From Flavobacterium daejeonense DSM 17708 (lineage in GTDB: Bacteria > Bacteroidota > Bacteroidia > Flavobacteriales > Flavobacteriaceae): a stretch of DNA of 64,000 nt. Shown in pieces: positions 1-9,684 of this stretch (position 1 is the stretch's first letter; every line of letters starts with the position of its first letter). The DNA is taken from contig NZ_AUDK01000020.1 in the NCBI RefSeq assembly GCF_000425425.1, positions 32,144 through 96,143 on the forward strand. The letters run 5' to 3'. The notes under the pieces were generated by a model. It was not told the DNA's origin. It made no database searches and saw only the letters and a list, made by a program, of their open reading frames with translations. The position numbers and the translations under genes are program-made.

Positions 1-96
1 GTTACGGGTTATCTGTTAAATGCCAGTGTTACAGATTTCGACATTCATCTTCATCTCAACACCTAACTCCTAACCTCAAACTCTTAACGTTTTAAA
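1..96. other. intergenic stretch downstream of rpsL
   Basis: No gene is visible. On the minus strand this lies just after the rpsL stop, where rpsG would normally follow in a str operon, so rpsG is presumably beyond the left edge. Positions 61-92 are a degenerate run of short words (CCTAAC, CCTAACCTC, CTTAAC) of a kind that recurs in other gaps of this window. Confidence 0.5.
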
Positions 97-480
97 TTAC
101 TTTTTTGCTTCTTTTGGGCGTTTAGCACCATACTTAGATCTTCTTTGCGTTCTTCCGGCAACACCTGATGTATCAAGCGCACCACGAACGATGTGGTATC
201 TAACTCCTGGTAAATCTTTCACCCTTCCACCCCTAACTAATACTATCGAGTGCTCTTGTAGATTGTGACCTTCTCCAGGAATGTAAGCATTCACCTCATT
301 ACCATTAGTCAAACGCACACGAGCAACTTTACGCATCGCTGAGTTTGGTTTTTTTGGTGTAGTAGTGTAAACACGCGTACAAACTCCTCTTCGTTGAGGG
401 CAAGAATCTAAAGCAACCGATTTACTCTTCTTAGTTATCTGAGTTCTTCCTGTTCTTACTAATTGTTGAATTGTTGGCAT
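97..480 (-). CDS. rpsL: 30S ribosomal protein S12
   Basis: S12 is a decoding-centre protein of the small ribosomal subunit. The 127-residue product has the family's usual length and is recognisable throughout. It carries the [11 protein letters not shown] loop with Lys43 and the [13 protein letters not shown] loop with Lys88 and Asp89. Lys43 and Lys88 are the classic streptomycin-resistance positions and both are wild-type here; Asp89 is the residue methylthiolated by RimO in other bacteria. It is read leftwards and should begin an rpsL-rpsG-fusA operon that leaves the window. A near-perfect Bacteroidota promoter lies upstream (TTTG at 562-565, TACATTTG at 535-542). Confidence 0.98.
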
Positions 481-534
481 AATTAATACTAAAAATTATT
501 ATGTAAATTATAAATCCCGCTTTTTACGGGGTTG

Positions 535-542
535 CAAATGTA
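535..542 (-). promoter_or_regulatory. promoter of rpsL (-7 box TACATTTG)
   Basis: Read on the minus strand, TTTG at 562-565 is followed after exactly 19 nt by TACATTTG, matching the Bacteroidota sigma consensus TTTG-N19-TAnnTTTG. The leader, about 50 nt long, contains a small hairpin at 517-531 (CCCCG / GCGGG-type arms) that could be a regulatory or stabilising element. Confidence 0.75.
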
Positions 543-737
543 TGAATTATTTTTTACCCTACAAATGTTAATTCATTAATTTTCAATTTAATATTTTCCA
601 CAATTTAAGCACACAAAAAACCAAAATAACCGATAATAACATTTTTTAATGTTTTTGTGAAAAAAACACGTTTTAAGATTAGGTTATTTAACAAGAATTT
701 AAGATTTTTGCTATAAAGAACCCAAACCCTACAATCA

Positions 738-3700
738 ATGAAACCAAAACTCAATGCATTTCTATCATTGCTACTCGCTTTGATATTCCAACTTTCTTAC
801 TCACAGGAAAGAAACGTAAGCGGAACTGTATTAGACAAGACAGGCTTTCCCTTACCTGGTGTCAGTGTTTTAGTAAAAGGCACTCAACTAGGCACCCAAA
901 CCGATTTAGACGGAAAATTCAATATCAAAGCTTCCGCATCCCAAACACTCGTCTTTAGCTATATTGGAATGAAGACTCAGGAAAAACAAGCCTCCTCTAC
1001 GACAATTTCAATAACTCTTTTAGAAGATGCAGTAGAACTGGAAGGAGTAGTTGTTACCGCTTTCGGAATTAAGAGAAATCCTAAAAAACTGGGATACTCA
1101 ACAAGTTCAGTGAAATCTGAAAATGTTACAGAAACATCAGAACCTGATTTAACCAGAGCACTTTCCGGAAAAGTTGCAGGTGTGAATGTTAACTTCTCAA
1201 CAGGTGTTGCAGGAGCCGCTAATCAAATCACCATCAGAGGAACAAACTCTTTAACAGGCAACACCAATCCACTTATAATTGTTGACGGAATCGCTTACAG
1301 TAACAACCAGGTTACAAGTTCAAGTCAAGTTACAGGCGGTGGAGGTTACGAAAGCGCTCTTTCAACATTAGACCCAAACGACATTGCAGAAATAAATGTA
1401 CTTAAGAGTACTGCTGCTGCTGCATTATACGGCTCCAGAGCAATGAATGGAGTAATTGTTATCACTACCAAATCTGGATCATCTAAATTCAAAAAAGCTG
1501 AAAAATTAAATGTTAATGTTGGTATTAGCTCCTACTTTGAAACAATAGCAAATTTACCTGAATACCAAAACACTTATGGAGCTGGAACCTTATTTGATTA
1601 TGGTAACGTAAACGGTTCATGGGGAGCGCGTTTTGATTCCAGAGAAACAATCCCTACATGGCCCTCTTTACTGGAAGCATTTCCAGATAAATTCGGCCCT
1701 ACTACACCTTATGTAGCCAAACCTAATAATGTAAAAGACTTATTCAGAACAGGACTTGTATTAGACAAAACAATAGGCTTCAATTACTCTGGCGAAGACG
1801 GAAACTTTAACGCCACTTTATCCAATATGGCTCAAGATGGTTACATACCTTATAATTCATATGATAGAACATCTATGTCTGCGGGAGGTAATTTCAAATT
1901 AACCGAAAAATTAACCATTGGATCTAACTTTAGCTATTCAAAAACCAAACAAATAGGCGGATTCTTCGGCGAAAATCAATATGATGGCGCCGCTTCATCA
2001 TTTGCCAGAACTCTATTTTTAGCTCGAAACTGGGATTTTAATCTCCCATATGAAAACCCAACAACAGGCGGATCTGTTATTCCAAATGGAACAGGATATG
2101 ACCACCCAATGTGGTCTTGGAAACACGACCAAATTATCACGCATACTGATAGAATTGTTGCAGGATTAAATTTAAACTACACGTTTAATAAAAATATTTC
2201 TGCATCTTACAGAGTTGGAATAAACAATTACAAACTTAATCGTGATGAAATACGTGACATTGCCTCAAGAGCAGACAATGGTTTAGGATCACTCAAAAAA
2301 GACTACTATATGAACCAAGATATAGAGTCAACTTTAATGATTAATTTCAATTATGATTTAACTGATAAAATTAACTTTTCAGCTATTTTAGGTAACAATT
2401 TGCTACAAAATGAATTCCAAAGAGAAACAAATGTTGGTAACGAATTTATATTACCAAATATTTTTAACTTCAGAAATGTTAAAACCATAAAAAACCTTAC
2501 CGATGAATCTGCTCAAAAAAGAAATGCAGGTATTTTTGCAGATTTAACTTTATCGTATAATGATTATCTCTTCCTTAATACTACTGCAAGGAATGACTGG
2601 AGTTCTTCACTTCCAAAAAACAACAATTCCTACTTCTATCCTTCAGTAAGCGTCTCGGCAATACTTACCGAAGCTTTTGACATCAAAAGTGATGTATTAA
2701 CTTTTGCCAAAATAAGAGGTAGTTTTGCAAGAGTAGGTCGAGATGTTGACGCAGAATTCTTAAGAATTTCATTCGAACAAGGCGATGCTTTTAACGGGCT
2801 TCCAACAATTGGAAACAGTACAACTTTAGGTGACCAAAACATTACCCCTGAATTTTCAAATGAATTTGAAATTGGTACCGATCTTGAATTTTTCAACAGA
2901 AGAATATTATTCGATTTAAGTTTATACCACAAAAAAACTACAGATTTATTAACTCCAGTAACCGTAGCTACATCTTCCGGTTATGAGGAAATAAACACCA
3001 ATGCCGGAGATATTCTTAACAAAGGTATCGAGGTAGGTTTAACACTTATTCCAATTAAAACAGAAGATTTCAAATGGACATTTGGAACTTTATTTACAAA
3101 AAACAAAAACGAGGTAACCAAACTACGTGAGGGACTAGACCGAATTCAACTGGATCCAAACGAAGTTGCTTATGCTATCCCAGGACAACCCTTTGGAGTA
3201 TTTTACGGAACTAAATTTGCTCGTGATGAACAGGGCAACTTCTTAATTAATGAAAGCGGAGGAGCAATTTGGGAGGACTCAAAATTAGGTATTATTGGCG
3301 ATCCAAATGCTGATTTTAAAGTTACATTCAACAACTCCTTTTCTTACAAAGGATTCACATTAGCTTCTCAATTTGACTGGAAACAAGGAGGGGACATCAG
3401 TTCCATAACTATTCAAAGTTTACTTGGAAGAGGAGTAACAAAAGATACCGAAAACAGAGAAAGAACTTTTATCATCCCAGGTTATTATGCTGACAGCGAC
3501 CTTAATCCAATATTAGACGATCAAGGCAATAAAATGCCAAACACCATACAATTAAGTATGAACGAACTATATTTCTCTCCTGCCGGAGGAAATACATTTG
3601 CAATCAACAGTGTGGATGAAGCATCAATCTACGATGGAACCGTATTTAGATTAAGAGAATTAAGTTTAACATACGATATTCCAAGCAACATCTTAAAGAA

Positions 3701-3890
3701 AACAGCATTTGGAAAAATGAGTTTTAGCGTCATTGGAAACAACTTATGGTATTTCGCTCCAAACGTTCCTAAATACACCAATTTTGACCCTGAAGCAACA
3801 AGTTATGGTTCAAGTAAATTACAAGGAATAGAAACTTCCGCTGCCCCAACAGCTAAAAGACTAGGATTTAAAATAAACTTAACATTTTAA
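738..3890 (+). CDS. SusC/RagA-family TonB-dependent outer membrane receptor
   Basis: A TonB-dependent channel that imports glycan fragments or other nutrients with its SusD partner. The 1050-residue protein has a signal peptide (about 1-22, cleavage near SYS-QE). A carboxypeptidase-D regulatory-like domain follows (about 27-100, VSGTVLDKTGFPLPGVSVLVKG). Next is a plug domain ending in the SusC hallmark ALYGSRAMNGVIVITTKSG, then a long beta-barrel with a terminal Phe suited to BAM recognition. The SusD gene begins 5 nt after the stop, so the two are co-transcribed. No carbohydrate-active enzyme or regulator is adjacent, so the substrate cannot be read from context. ATG with signal peptide directly behind it fixes the start. 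Confidence 0.95.
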   Translation: MKPKLNAFLSLLLALIFQLSYSQERNVSGTVLDKTGFPLPGVSVLVKGTQLGTQTDLDGKFNIKASASQTLVFSYIGMKTQEKQASSTTISITLLEDAVELEGVVVTAFGIKRNPKKLGYSTSSVKSENVTETSEPDLTRALSGKVAGVNVNFSTGVAGAANQITIRGTNSLTGNTNPLIIVDGIAYSNNQVTSSSQVTGGGGYESALSTLDPNDIAEINVLKSTAAAALYGSRAMNGVIVITTKSGSSKFKKAEKLNVNVGISSYFETIANLPEYQNTYGAGTLFDYGNVNGSWGARFDSRETIPTWPSLLEAFPDKFGPTTPYVAKPNNVKDLFRTGLVLDKTIGFNYSGEDGNFNATLSNMAQDGYIPYNSYDRTSMSAGGNFKLTEKLTIGSNFSYSKTKQIGGFFGENQYDGAASSFARTLFLARNWDFNLPYENPTTGGSVIPNGTGYDHPMWSWKHDQIITHTDRIVAGLNLNYTFNKNISASYRVGINNYKLNRDEIRDIASRADNGLGSLKKDYYMNQDIESTLMINFNYDLTDKINFSAILGNNLLQNEFQRETNVGNEFILPNIFNFRNVKTIKNLTDESAQKRNAGIFADLTLSYNDYLFLNTTARNDWSSSLPKNNNSYFYPSVSVSAILTEAFDIKSDVLTFAKIRGSFARVGRDVDAEFLRISFEQGDAFNGLPTIGNSTTLGDQNITPEFSNEFEIGTDLEFFNRRILFDLSLYHKKTTDLLTPVTVATSSGYEEINTNAGDILNKGIEVGLTLIPIKTEDFKWTFGTLFTKNKNEVTKLREGLDRIQLDPNEVAYAIPGQPFGVFYGTKFARDEQGNFLINESGGAIWEDSKLGIIGDPNADFKVTFNNSFSYKGFTLASQFDWKQGGDISSITIQSLLGRGVTKDTENRERTFIIPGYYADSDLNPILDDQGNKMPNTIQLSMNELYFSPAGGNTFAINSVDEASIYDGTVFRLRELSLTYDIPSNILKKTAFGKMSFSVIGNNLWYFAPNVPKYTNFDPEATSYGSSKLQGIETSAAPTAKRLGFKINLTF

Positions 3891-3894
3891 TCAG

Positions 3895-5607
3895 ATGAAA
3901 CTCATAAACAAAATAAAATCAAGTAAAACGATAGTAGTTTTATTAATAGTTTCTACCATTTTTACTGGTTGCGAAAACTATTTAGATGTTGACACCGACA
4001 AAGATTACCCAAAAGTAGCTCCTTTAAACTTTTTATTAACTAGTACCCAGGTTAGTATTTCTTCAATTGGTGCTTATGATAATAATATGGGAAGAATTTT
4101 ATCGACATATACTCATCAATTTTCTTCAAGAGAAGATGAAGATCAATATGGTGTTAAAGTAGATGATATTCAATTACAAAATGACTGGGATGCAAGTTAT
4201 TTAGCATTGACAGATATCGAAACAATGATATCTCAAGGCACAGATTCCGAAGACTTAATCTATGTAGGGATTGCCCAATTAGAGAAAGCTTATGTAATGG
4301 CAAATGCAGTTGATTTATGGGGAGATGTCCCATATTCTGAGGCTACTAAATTAACCACCGGAATCATTTCGGCTAAATTTGATGATCAAAAAGAAATCTA
4401 CGCCGCAATATTTGAGCTTATTGAAACCGCTAAAACCAATATTAAAACAGGCAAAGGAATGAAACCCGCAACTGACGATTTAATTTATGGAGGTGATACA
4501 GAAAAATGGATTCGTTTTGCCAATACTTTCAAATTGAAACTATATAATCAAACACGTTTAACATCAGATTTCGATACTGCTGGCTTCAATGCTTTAATTG
4601 CGGAAAACAATTTCTTTGAATCAATTGACGATGATTTCCAATACAATCATTTCAACGCTATTTCCCCTTCATACGAAAGAAACACTTTATTCAAAGAATC
4701 TTATGAAAGTACTCAATTTGGCACCTATCAAAGTCCATGGTTTTATGAAATCCTAAAAGGGGTAAATCCTAGTATTCACACTGGAAACCCTGACCCTAGA
4801 ATGAATTACTATTTTTACAATCAATTAAAACCAGGAGACTTCCCTCCTGACCAGGGTGACACAGAAACTGGAGATCCAAATGCTGATTATTGGGATGCTT
4901 CGACAGGATTTTTCAGTATTCGATTTGGAAGTACAGGTCCTGACAGAGACAAAAGTGCGGAGAACTCATACACCTATCCTGGAATTTTTCCTGCCGGTGG
5001 AAGATACAATGATGGACAAGGTGGATCTGTAGCCACTTTTAAAGAATCATTCTCTGGAAAAGGAATTGCTCCACACAGAATTCTAACATATGATGAATAT
5101 CTGTACATTAAAGCTGAATTAATTCAAACGGGAAAACTAACAACAGGAAATGCAGCAAATATATTAAAAGATGCTATTATGGCCAGTTTTGCTAAAGTTG
5201 ACCAAGTTGTAAAAAATAGTGGCACTACTCAAACTATACCTGTATTAACTGGTTCAACAGAAGTATCCGCTTTTATTGACAACATAATCTCCGAATTCAA
5301 TGCAGCAAATACCGATAAAAAACTTGAAATTATCATGACACAAAAATGGGTTGGAACATTTGGAGATCCTGCAGATCAATATACCGATTACAGAAGAACT
5401 GGATACCCTGTTTTAGCTAATCCAAAGAGTACAAGTCCAGAATATCAACTTAATAACAATGACGGTTTTTCTCTGGATGATTCGCAAACTGTTTTGAATA
5501 ATAATTTCCAACTATCTTTTTACTGGCCTCAAAATGAATTAAGCAACAACGCTAAAGCGCCAGCGCAGAAAAACCCTACTACCTACAAAATCTTTTGGGC
5601 AAACTAA
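3895..5607 (+). CDS. SusD/RagB-family nutrient-binding lipoprotein
   Basis: Surface lipoprotein that caps the SusC channel and binds its ligand. The 570-residue protein starts with a lipoprotein signal whose lipobox is IFTGC (Cys26 would be acylated), followed by the acidic ENYLDVDTDKDYP stretch. The body has helical TPR-like segments typical of the family and the end resembles the SusD-like_2 subgroup (SFYWPQNELSNNAKAPAQKNP). It sits between the SusC gene (4-nt gap) and a small lipoprotein gene, so it is the middle gene of a three-gene operon. The family is clear; the ligand is unknown. Confidence 0.93.
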   Translation: MKLINKIKSSKTIVVLLIVSTIFTGCENYLDVDTDKDYPKVAPLNFLLTSTQVSISSIGAYDNNMGRILSTYTHQFSSREDEDQYGVKVDDIQLQNDWDASYLALTDIETMISQGTDSEDLIYVGIAQLEKAYVMANAVDLWGDVPYSEATKLTTGIISAKFDDQKEIYAAIFELIETAKTNIKTGKGMKPATDDLIYGGDTEKWIRFANTFKLKLYNQTRLTSDFDTAGFNALIAENNFFESIDDDFQYNHFNAISPSYERNTLFKESYESTQFGTYQSPWFYEILKGVNPSIHTGNPDPRMNYYFYNQLKPGDFPPDQGDTETGDPNADYWDASTGFFSIRFGSTGPDRDKSAENSYTYPGIFPAGGRYNDGQGGSVATFKESFSGKGIAPHRILTYDEYLYIKAELIQTGKLTTGNAANILKDAIMASFAKVDQVVKNSGTTQTIPVLTGSTEVSAFIDNIISEFNAANTDKKLEIIMTQKWVGTFGDPADQYTDYRRTGYPVLANPKSTSPEYQLNNNDGFSLDDSQTVLNNNFQLSFYWPQNELSNNAKAPAQKNPTTYKIFWAN

Positions 5608-5618
5608 ATAAAAATATT

Positions 5619-6506
5619 ATGAAAAAAATAAAATCACTTATTATACCTCTATTATTGATTACTTCAATAATAGTTTCATGTGAAGATGATGGCGGGAAAT
5701 CTAAAATTGACTTCACTACCGGTGCCACTCCAAATGTCACAAAGATTTCCACCTCAGACCAGTCAATTAACCTTGTTGCTCTAAAAAACGGGGAGAATAT
5801 TGATTTAGGTTTTACTGTTGAAATTTCTAATGGTGATGTTATATCGGCAGATGTCGTAGGTTTCTATTTCACTAGTGAAGGAGTTGAAAAAACCGTATTT
5901 CAGTCAAATGTTTCAGATTTTCCTTATACTATGCATTTAGATCAAAATAACTTGTATGATGCTTTCTCTATTGACAATGGAGACGATGTACAAATTACCG
6001 ATAAATTAATAATTACTACCGATCTTACATTAAAAGACGGCAGAATTATTAAATTGTATTCTGACACAGGTGTTAAAAATTATGGTGCAGATATATCAAA
6101 CCAGTCTCATTATGCTGCCGCTCAAACCTATATCATTTCCTGTCCTTTAGAAGATGCCTCATTATTTAACGGTAACTTTGAAGTAGTTGTAGATGATTGG
6201 GCAGATTATGGAGCAGGTGAAATTATTCCTGTCGTTTATGACAGTAATTTCGGAACCTTAAAATTTAAAATTTTAAACACAAACAACCCATATATATCTA
6301 ATACTGATTCATACTTTATAGTTACTGTTGATCCAACAGACAGCTCTGTAAGTGTAGTTTCAAATGAAGCATTAGACTACACTGGATTCGATATAATAGA
6401 TGTTACAGGTACAGGAGCAGTTGGATCATGTACTGGAGACATAGTGATAACATTAACTTTTGGACCTTATGGCTCTTATAATTTAGAATTAAAAAAAGTT
6501 AATTAA
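5619..6506 (+). CDS. hypothetical lipoprotein of the SusCD operon
   Basis: A 295-residue lipoprotein with a clear signal and lipobox (IIVSC, Cys21). The ATG at 5619 is preferred over an in-frame TTG at 5595, because only the ATG places the signal peptide at the N-terminus. The remainder is beta-rich with an acidic, Gly/Asp-containing surface and one pair of cysteines in the C-terminal half. No enzymatic motif is visible. The third position in a SusC-SusD operon is usually taken by a surface glycan-binding or accessory lipoprotein, so that role is inferred from context only. A strong terminator follows directly. Confidence 0.8.
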   Translation: MKKIKSLIIPLLLITSIIVSCEDDGGKSKIDFTTGATPNVTKISTSDQSINLVALKNGENIDLGFTVEISNGDVISADVVGFYFTSEGVEKTVFQSNVSDFPYTMHLDQNNLYDAFSIDNGDDVQITDKLIITTDLTLKDGRIIKLYSDTGVKNYGADISNQSHYAAAQTYIISCPLEDASLFNGNFEVVVDDWADYGAGEIIPVVYDSNFGTLKFKILNTNNPYISNTDSYFIVTVDPTDSSVSVVSNEALDYTGFDIIDVTGTGAVGSCTGDIVITLTFGPYGSYNLELKKVN

Positions 6507-6528
6507 TATTAACAAATAATCCTAAAAT

Positions 6529-6558
6529 CCATCCTACAAAACAGGATGGTTTTTTTTA
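6529..6558 (+). terminator. terminator of the SusCD operon
   Basis: Arms CCATCCT (6529-6535) and AGGATGG (6543-6549) with a 7-nt loop are followed by a run of eight T. It closes the SusCD-lipoprotein operon, and the T-run abuts the promoter of the next gene. Confidence 0.88.
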
Positions 6559-6566
6559 TATATTTG
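6559..6566 (+). promoter_or_regulatory. -7 box TATATTTG, four bases before the rlmB start
   Basis: TATATTTG matches TAnnTTTG. Only the four bases CGCC separate it from the ATG at 6571, so transcription would begin at or next to the start codon. This predicts a leaderless mRNA. Confidence 0.65.
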
Positions 6567-6570
6567 CGCC

Positions 6571-7305
6571 ATGGAAAAAGAACAGCAAATATTCGGGATT
6601 AGAGCCATCATTGAAGCAATTCAATCTGGAGCAAGTATTGACAAAGTGTACATTCAAAAAGAAGCCACTGGCGAATTGATGAAAGATTTGATGAAAGCAA
6701 TGAAAAGAGCTAATGTCAATTTTTCTTACGTGCCTGTTGAAAAACTAAACAAACTTACTCCAAACAACCATCAGGGGGCTGTGGCGACCATCTCTCCTAT
6801 TTCGTTTTTCGATTTAGAAACTTTGATAGAAACTATCCTTGAAAACGGCAAAAAACCGTTGTTTTTAATTTTAGATCAAATTTCAGATGCACGAAATTTT
6901 GGTGCTATTATCCGTACTGCTGAATGCACGGGAGTTAACGGAATTATCATCCAAAAATCAGGTGCGGCACCTGTAAATGGAGATACCGTTAAAACATCAG
7001 CCGGGGCTGTTTTCAACATTCCAATTTGCAAAGTAGAACATATCAAAGACGCGATCTTTCTTTTACAAGCGCACGGAATTAAAACCGTTGCAGCCACCGA
7101 AAAGACTGAAGACACACTTTACAATATCGATTTCAAAGAAGCTGTTGCCATCATTATGGGATCAGAGGACAAAGGAGTTAATCCATCAGTATTAAAGATT
7201 GTTGACGAAAAAGCCAAGCTTCCAATGTTTGGTTCTATTGGTTCGCTGAATGTATCTGTAGCTTGCGGTGCTTTTTTATATGAAGCAGTAAGACAAAGAA
7301 GCTAA
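6571..7305 (+). CDS. rlmB: 23S rRNA guanosine-2'-O-methyltransferase, SpoU/TrmH (RlmB) family
   Basis: Uses S-adenosylmethionine to methylate a ribose 2'-OH in rRNA. The 244-residue protein has the N-terminal SpoU substrate-binding domain (FGIRAIIEAI... NNHQGAVATISP, about 7-76). The SPOUT catalytic domain carries all three signature motifs: ARNFGAIIRTAECTGVNGI, IIMGSEDKGVNP and GSLNVSVACGAFLYEAVRQR. RlmB-type activity is the best match, but the SpoU family also contains tRNA enzymes, so the exact nucleotide is inferred. It is a single-gene unit between the SusCD terminator and a convergent rhomboid gene. Confidence 0.88.
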   Translation: MEKEQQIFGIRAIIEAIQSGASIDKVYIQKEATGELMKDLMKAMKRANVNFSYVPVEKLNKLTPNNHQGAVATISPISFFDLETLIETILENGKKPLFLILDQISDARNFGAIIRTAECTGVNGIIIQKSGAAPVNGDTVKTSAGAVFNIPICKVEHIKDAIFLLQAHGIKTVAATEKTEDTLYNIDFKEAVAIIMGSEDKGVNPSVLKIVDEKAKLPMFGSIGSLNVSVACGAFLYEAVRQRS

Positions 7306-7372
7306 GCCATTTTAGATTGCAGTCCCAAGCTATCGGGATAGACTTTTGATTTAAGAATAAACAAAAAACGAA

Positions 7373-8161
7373 TTAAGGCTCCGGTTTTGATTCGTTTTTT
7401 TCATTTGCAACAACCTCATAATTCACCTCCTGGCTTGAAATGTAGTAGTTCGAAAAACCATTAAATTCATCTTCTTCTTCAATTTTAGGAGGATTTACAA
7501 AATTTCCTTTCTCATCAAAACGCTGCATAAATTTATCATTCACCGGATTATAATCAGGCATTTCCCAATCGTATTTAGGTACTTTTTTAAATTCCGGAGT
7601 TTGATAATAGAGCGCCAAAAACAACCCGGTAATTAATCCGGCTAAATGCCCTTCCCAGGAAATTTTATCATCTCCCGAAGTCTCGGGATTGGGAAAAACA
7701 TACCAAATCATTCCTCCGTACATCATAATTACCGTAAGTGACAACGCTACTAAACGATAATATTTGGTAAAAATCCCTTTGAAAAAAATGAAAGAAAACA
7801 ACACATAAATCAATCCGCTGGCACCTATATGATAACTATCTCTCCCAATTATCCACGTAATTGTTCCCGAAAACAAAACGCCATAAACAATTACTTTTAA
7901 TGATAATTTAGAATAAAAAAACTGTAAGGCAGCCAATAAAACCAAAAGCGGAATGGAATTATTATACAAATGATTCAAATCGGAATGAACAAACGGACTA
8001 AAAATAACTCCTTGTAAACCCGATAGCGTACGCGGAAGGATACCGTTTTCAATAAAATCAAAATCGAATCGAATTTGAATCCAATACACAAACCACAGGA
8101 ACAACACAAAAAAAAGTGGAAGTCCTATAACCGCATTCGTAAATTTGAAATTTTTATCCAT
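7373..8161 (-). CDS. rhomboid-family intramembrane serine protease
   Basis: Cleaves transmembrane substrates inside the inner membrane. The 262-residue protein has about six hydrophobic segments. The catalytic serine is in GASG (Ser115) and the catalytic histidine in WEGHLAG (His172). The N-terminal HSDLNHLYNNS segment matches the conserved rhomboid HxxxxHxxxN region. The C-terminal tail from about residue 190 is soluble and acidic. It is convergent with the rlmB gene and has no operon partner. Substrates are unknown. Confidence 0.9.
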   Translation of the reverse strand: MDKNFKFTNAVIGLPLFFVLFLWFVYWIQIRFDFDFIENGILPRTLSGLQGVIFSPFVHSDLNHLYNNSIPLLVLLAALQFFYSKLSLKVIVYGVLFSGTITWIIGRDSYHIGASGLIYVLFSFIFFKGIFTKYYRLVALSLTVIMMYGGMIWYVFPNPETSGDDKISWEGHLAGLITGLFLALYYQTPEFKKVPKYDWEMPDYNPVNDKFMQRFDEKGNFVNPPKIEEEDEFNGFSNYYISSQEVNYEVVANEKNESKPEP

Positions 8162-8277
8162 GTTTATCTTTTTAAGAAAACCAAAGCAATTATAAAACCA
8201 ATTACAATATAATGCTATTTTGTCATAAAGTTAAATTGCTAATTCGAATATTAGTTGATTTGGTAGCTATAATATCC

Positions 8278-8285
8278 TAAATTTG
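8278..8285 (+). promoter_or_regulatory. possible -7 box of rarA and a hairpin-rich leader
   Basis: TAAATTTG matches TAnnTTTG, about 75 nt before the rarA ATG. It overlaps a perfect palindrome (8281-8296, arms ATTTGAAT/ATTCAAAT). Two more inverted repeats follow: 8294-8309 (AATCTGA-TT-TCAGATT) and 8319-8340 (AATCCC/GGGATT). The box assignment is tentative because a better-spaced one may be hidden. Confidence 0.4.
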
Positions 8286-8360
8286 AATATTCAAATCTGA
8301 TTTCAGATTAAAGAATAAAATCCCGACAACCTTAGGGATTGATTTCAGAATTATACGAAA

Positions 8361-9638
8361 ATGGAAGCACCTTTAGCAGAACGCATACGCCCGAAAAAAT
8401 TAGATGAATATATCAGTCAGTTGCATTTGGTTGGCCCCAATGGCTCATTGACGCAACAAATTGCCAAAGGAATTATTCCTTCTTTAATTTTTTGGGGACC
8501 TCCCGGAACCGGAAAAACCACTTTAGCACAGATTATTGCGCAGGAATCACAACGTCCTTTTTTTGTTTTAAGCGCTATCAATTCGGGAGTTAAAGACATT
8601 CGGGAAGTTATTGATAAAGCCAAGCAAAGCGGCGGACTTTTTACTGCTAAAAATCCGATTTTATTTATTGATGAGATTCATCGCTTTAGCAAATCGCAAC
8701 AGGATTCGCTATTAGCTGCCGTTGAAAAAGGTTGGATAACATTGGTAGGTGCTACAACCGAAAATCCAAGTTTCGAAGTGATTCCCGCTTTATTATCGCG
8801 TTGTCAGGTTTACATTCTTAATGCATTTACCAAAACAGATTTAATTGCACTTTTGGAACGTGCCATGAAAACTGATGTTTACCTAAAAGACAAAAACATT
8901 CAACTCAAAGAAACCGAAGCCTTACTGCGACTTTCAGGCGGCGACGGACGCAAACTGTTGAATATTTTCGAATTAGTTATCAATGCATCTGCTGCCGAAG
9001 AAATTATCATTACCAATAATCGCGTTTTAGAATTAGTACAGCAAAACACCGTGTTGTATGACAAAACAGGCGAACAACATTATGACATTATTTCGGCTTT
9101 TATCAAATCCATCCGTGGAAGCGATCCAAATGGAGCTGTATATTGGCTGGCCCGAATGATTGAAGGCGGCGAAGATGTAAAATTTATCGCCCGAAGATTG
9201 CTTATTTCGGCCAGTGAAGACATTGGAAATGCCAATCCAACAGCTTTAATTATGGCCAATAATACCTTTCAGGCAGTAACTACCATTGGGTATCCAGAAA
9301 GCCGAATTCTTCTCAGTCAATGCGCCATTTATCTCGCAACTTCTCCAAAAAGTAATGCTTCTTATATGGCTATCAATACGGCGCAACAAATTGTAAAACA
9401 AACTGGCGATTTGTCGGTTCCAATTCATTTGCGGAACGCACCAACCAAATTAATGAAAGAATTAGGCTATGGCGAAGAGTACAAATATTCACATGATTAT
9501 GCCAATAATTTTGCTGAACAGGAATATTTACCTGATGAAATAAAAAATACGCCGATCTATGTTCCCGGAAATAATTCCAGAGAAAATTCTACACGGGAAT
9601 TCCTTAAAAACAGATGGAAAGATAAATATGGATATTAA
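8361..9638 (+). CDS. rarA: replication-associated recombination protein A (AAA+ ATPase)
   Basis: RarA/MgsA is a homotetrameric clamp-loader-like ATPase acting at stalled replication forks. The 425-residue length is standard. Walker A is GPPGTGKTT (Lys52) and Walker B is LFIDEIHRF. The sensor segment [22 protein letters not shown] and the C-terminal MgsA tetramerisation domain ([29 protein letters not shown]) are both present. It is transcribed alone, with a convergent exported-protein gene downstream. The ATG at 8361 gives the usual [18 protein letters not shown] start. Confidence 0.96.
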   Translation: MEAPLAERIRPKKLDEYISQLHLVGPNGSLTQQIAKGIIPSLIFWGPPGTGKTTLAQIIAQESQRPFFVLSAINSGVKDIREVIDKAKQSGGLFTAKNPILFIDEIHRFSKSQQDSLLAAVEKGWITLVGATTENPSFEVIPALLSRCQVYILNAFTKTDLIALLERAMKTDVYLKDKNIQLKETEALLRLSGGDGRKLLNIFELVINASAAEEIIITNNRVLELVQQNTVLYDKTGEQHYDIISAFIKSIRGSDPNGAVYWLARMIEGGEDVKFIARRLLISASEDIGNANPTALIMANNTFQAVTTIGYPESRILLSQCAIYLATSPKSNASYMAINTAQQIVKQTGDLSVPIHLRNAPTKLMKELGYGEEYKYSHDYANNFAEQEYLPDEIKNTPIYVPGNNSRENSTREFLKNRWKDKYGY

Positions 9639-9675
9639 AAAAAAAAAAAACAGCTTTCAATTTTATTTTGAAAGC
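9637..9675 (-). terminator. terminator of the 9685-10428 gene
   Basis: Arms GCTTTCAA (9653-9660) and TTGAAAGC (9668-9675) flank a 7-nt loop. On the minus strand the hairpin is followed by a 14-nt T run (14 A on the plus strand, 9637-9650). The plus-strand side lacks a T run, so it serves mainly the minus-strand operon. The A-tract overlaps the rarA stop codon. Confidence 0.85.
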
Positions 9676-9684
9676 CGCTTTCTA

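Noticed and set aside
61..92. Telomere-like CCTAAC repeats at the left edge
   Set aside because: The words are degenerate and short, similar spacers occur elsewhere, and the region sits beside a ribosomal protein operon, not at a replicon end.
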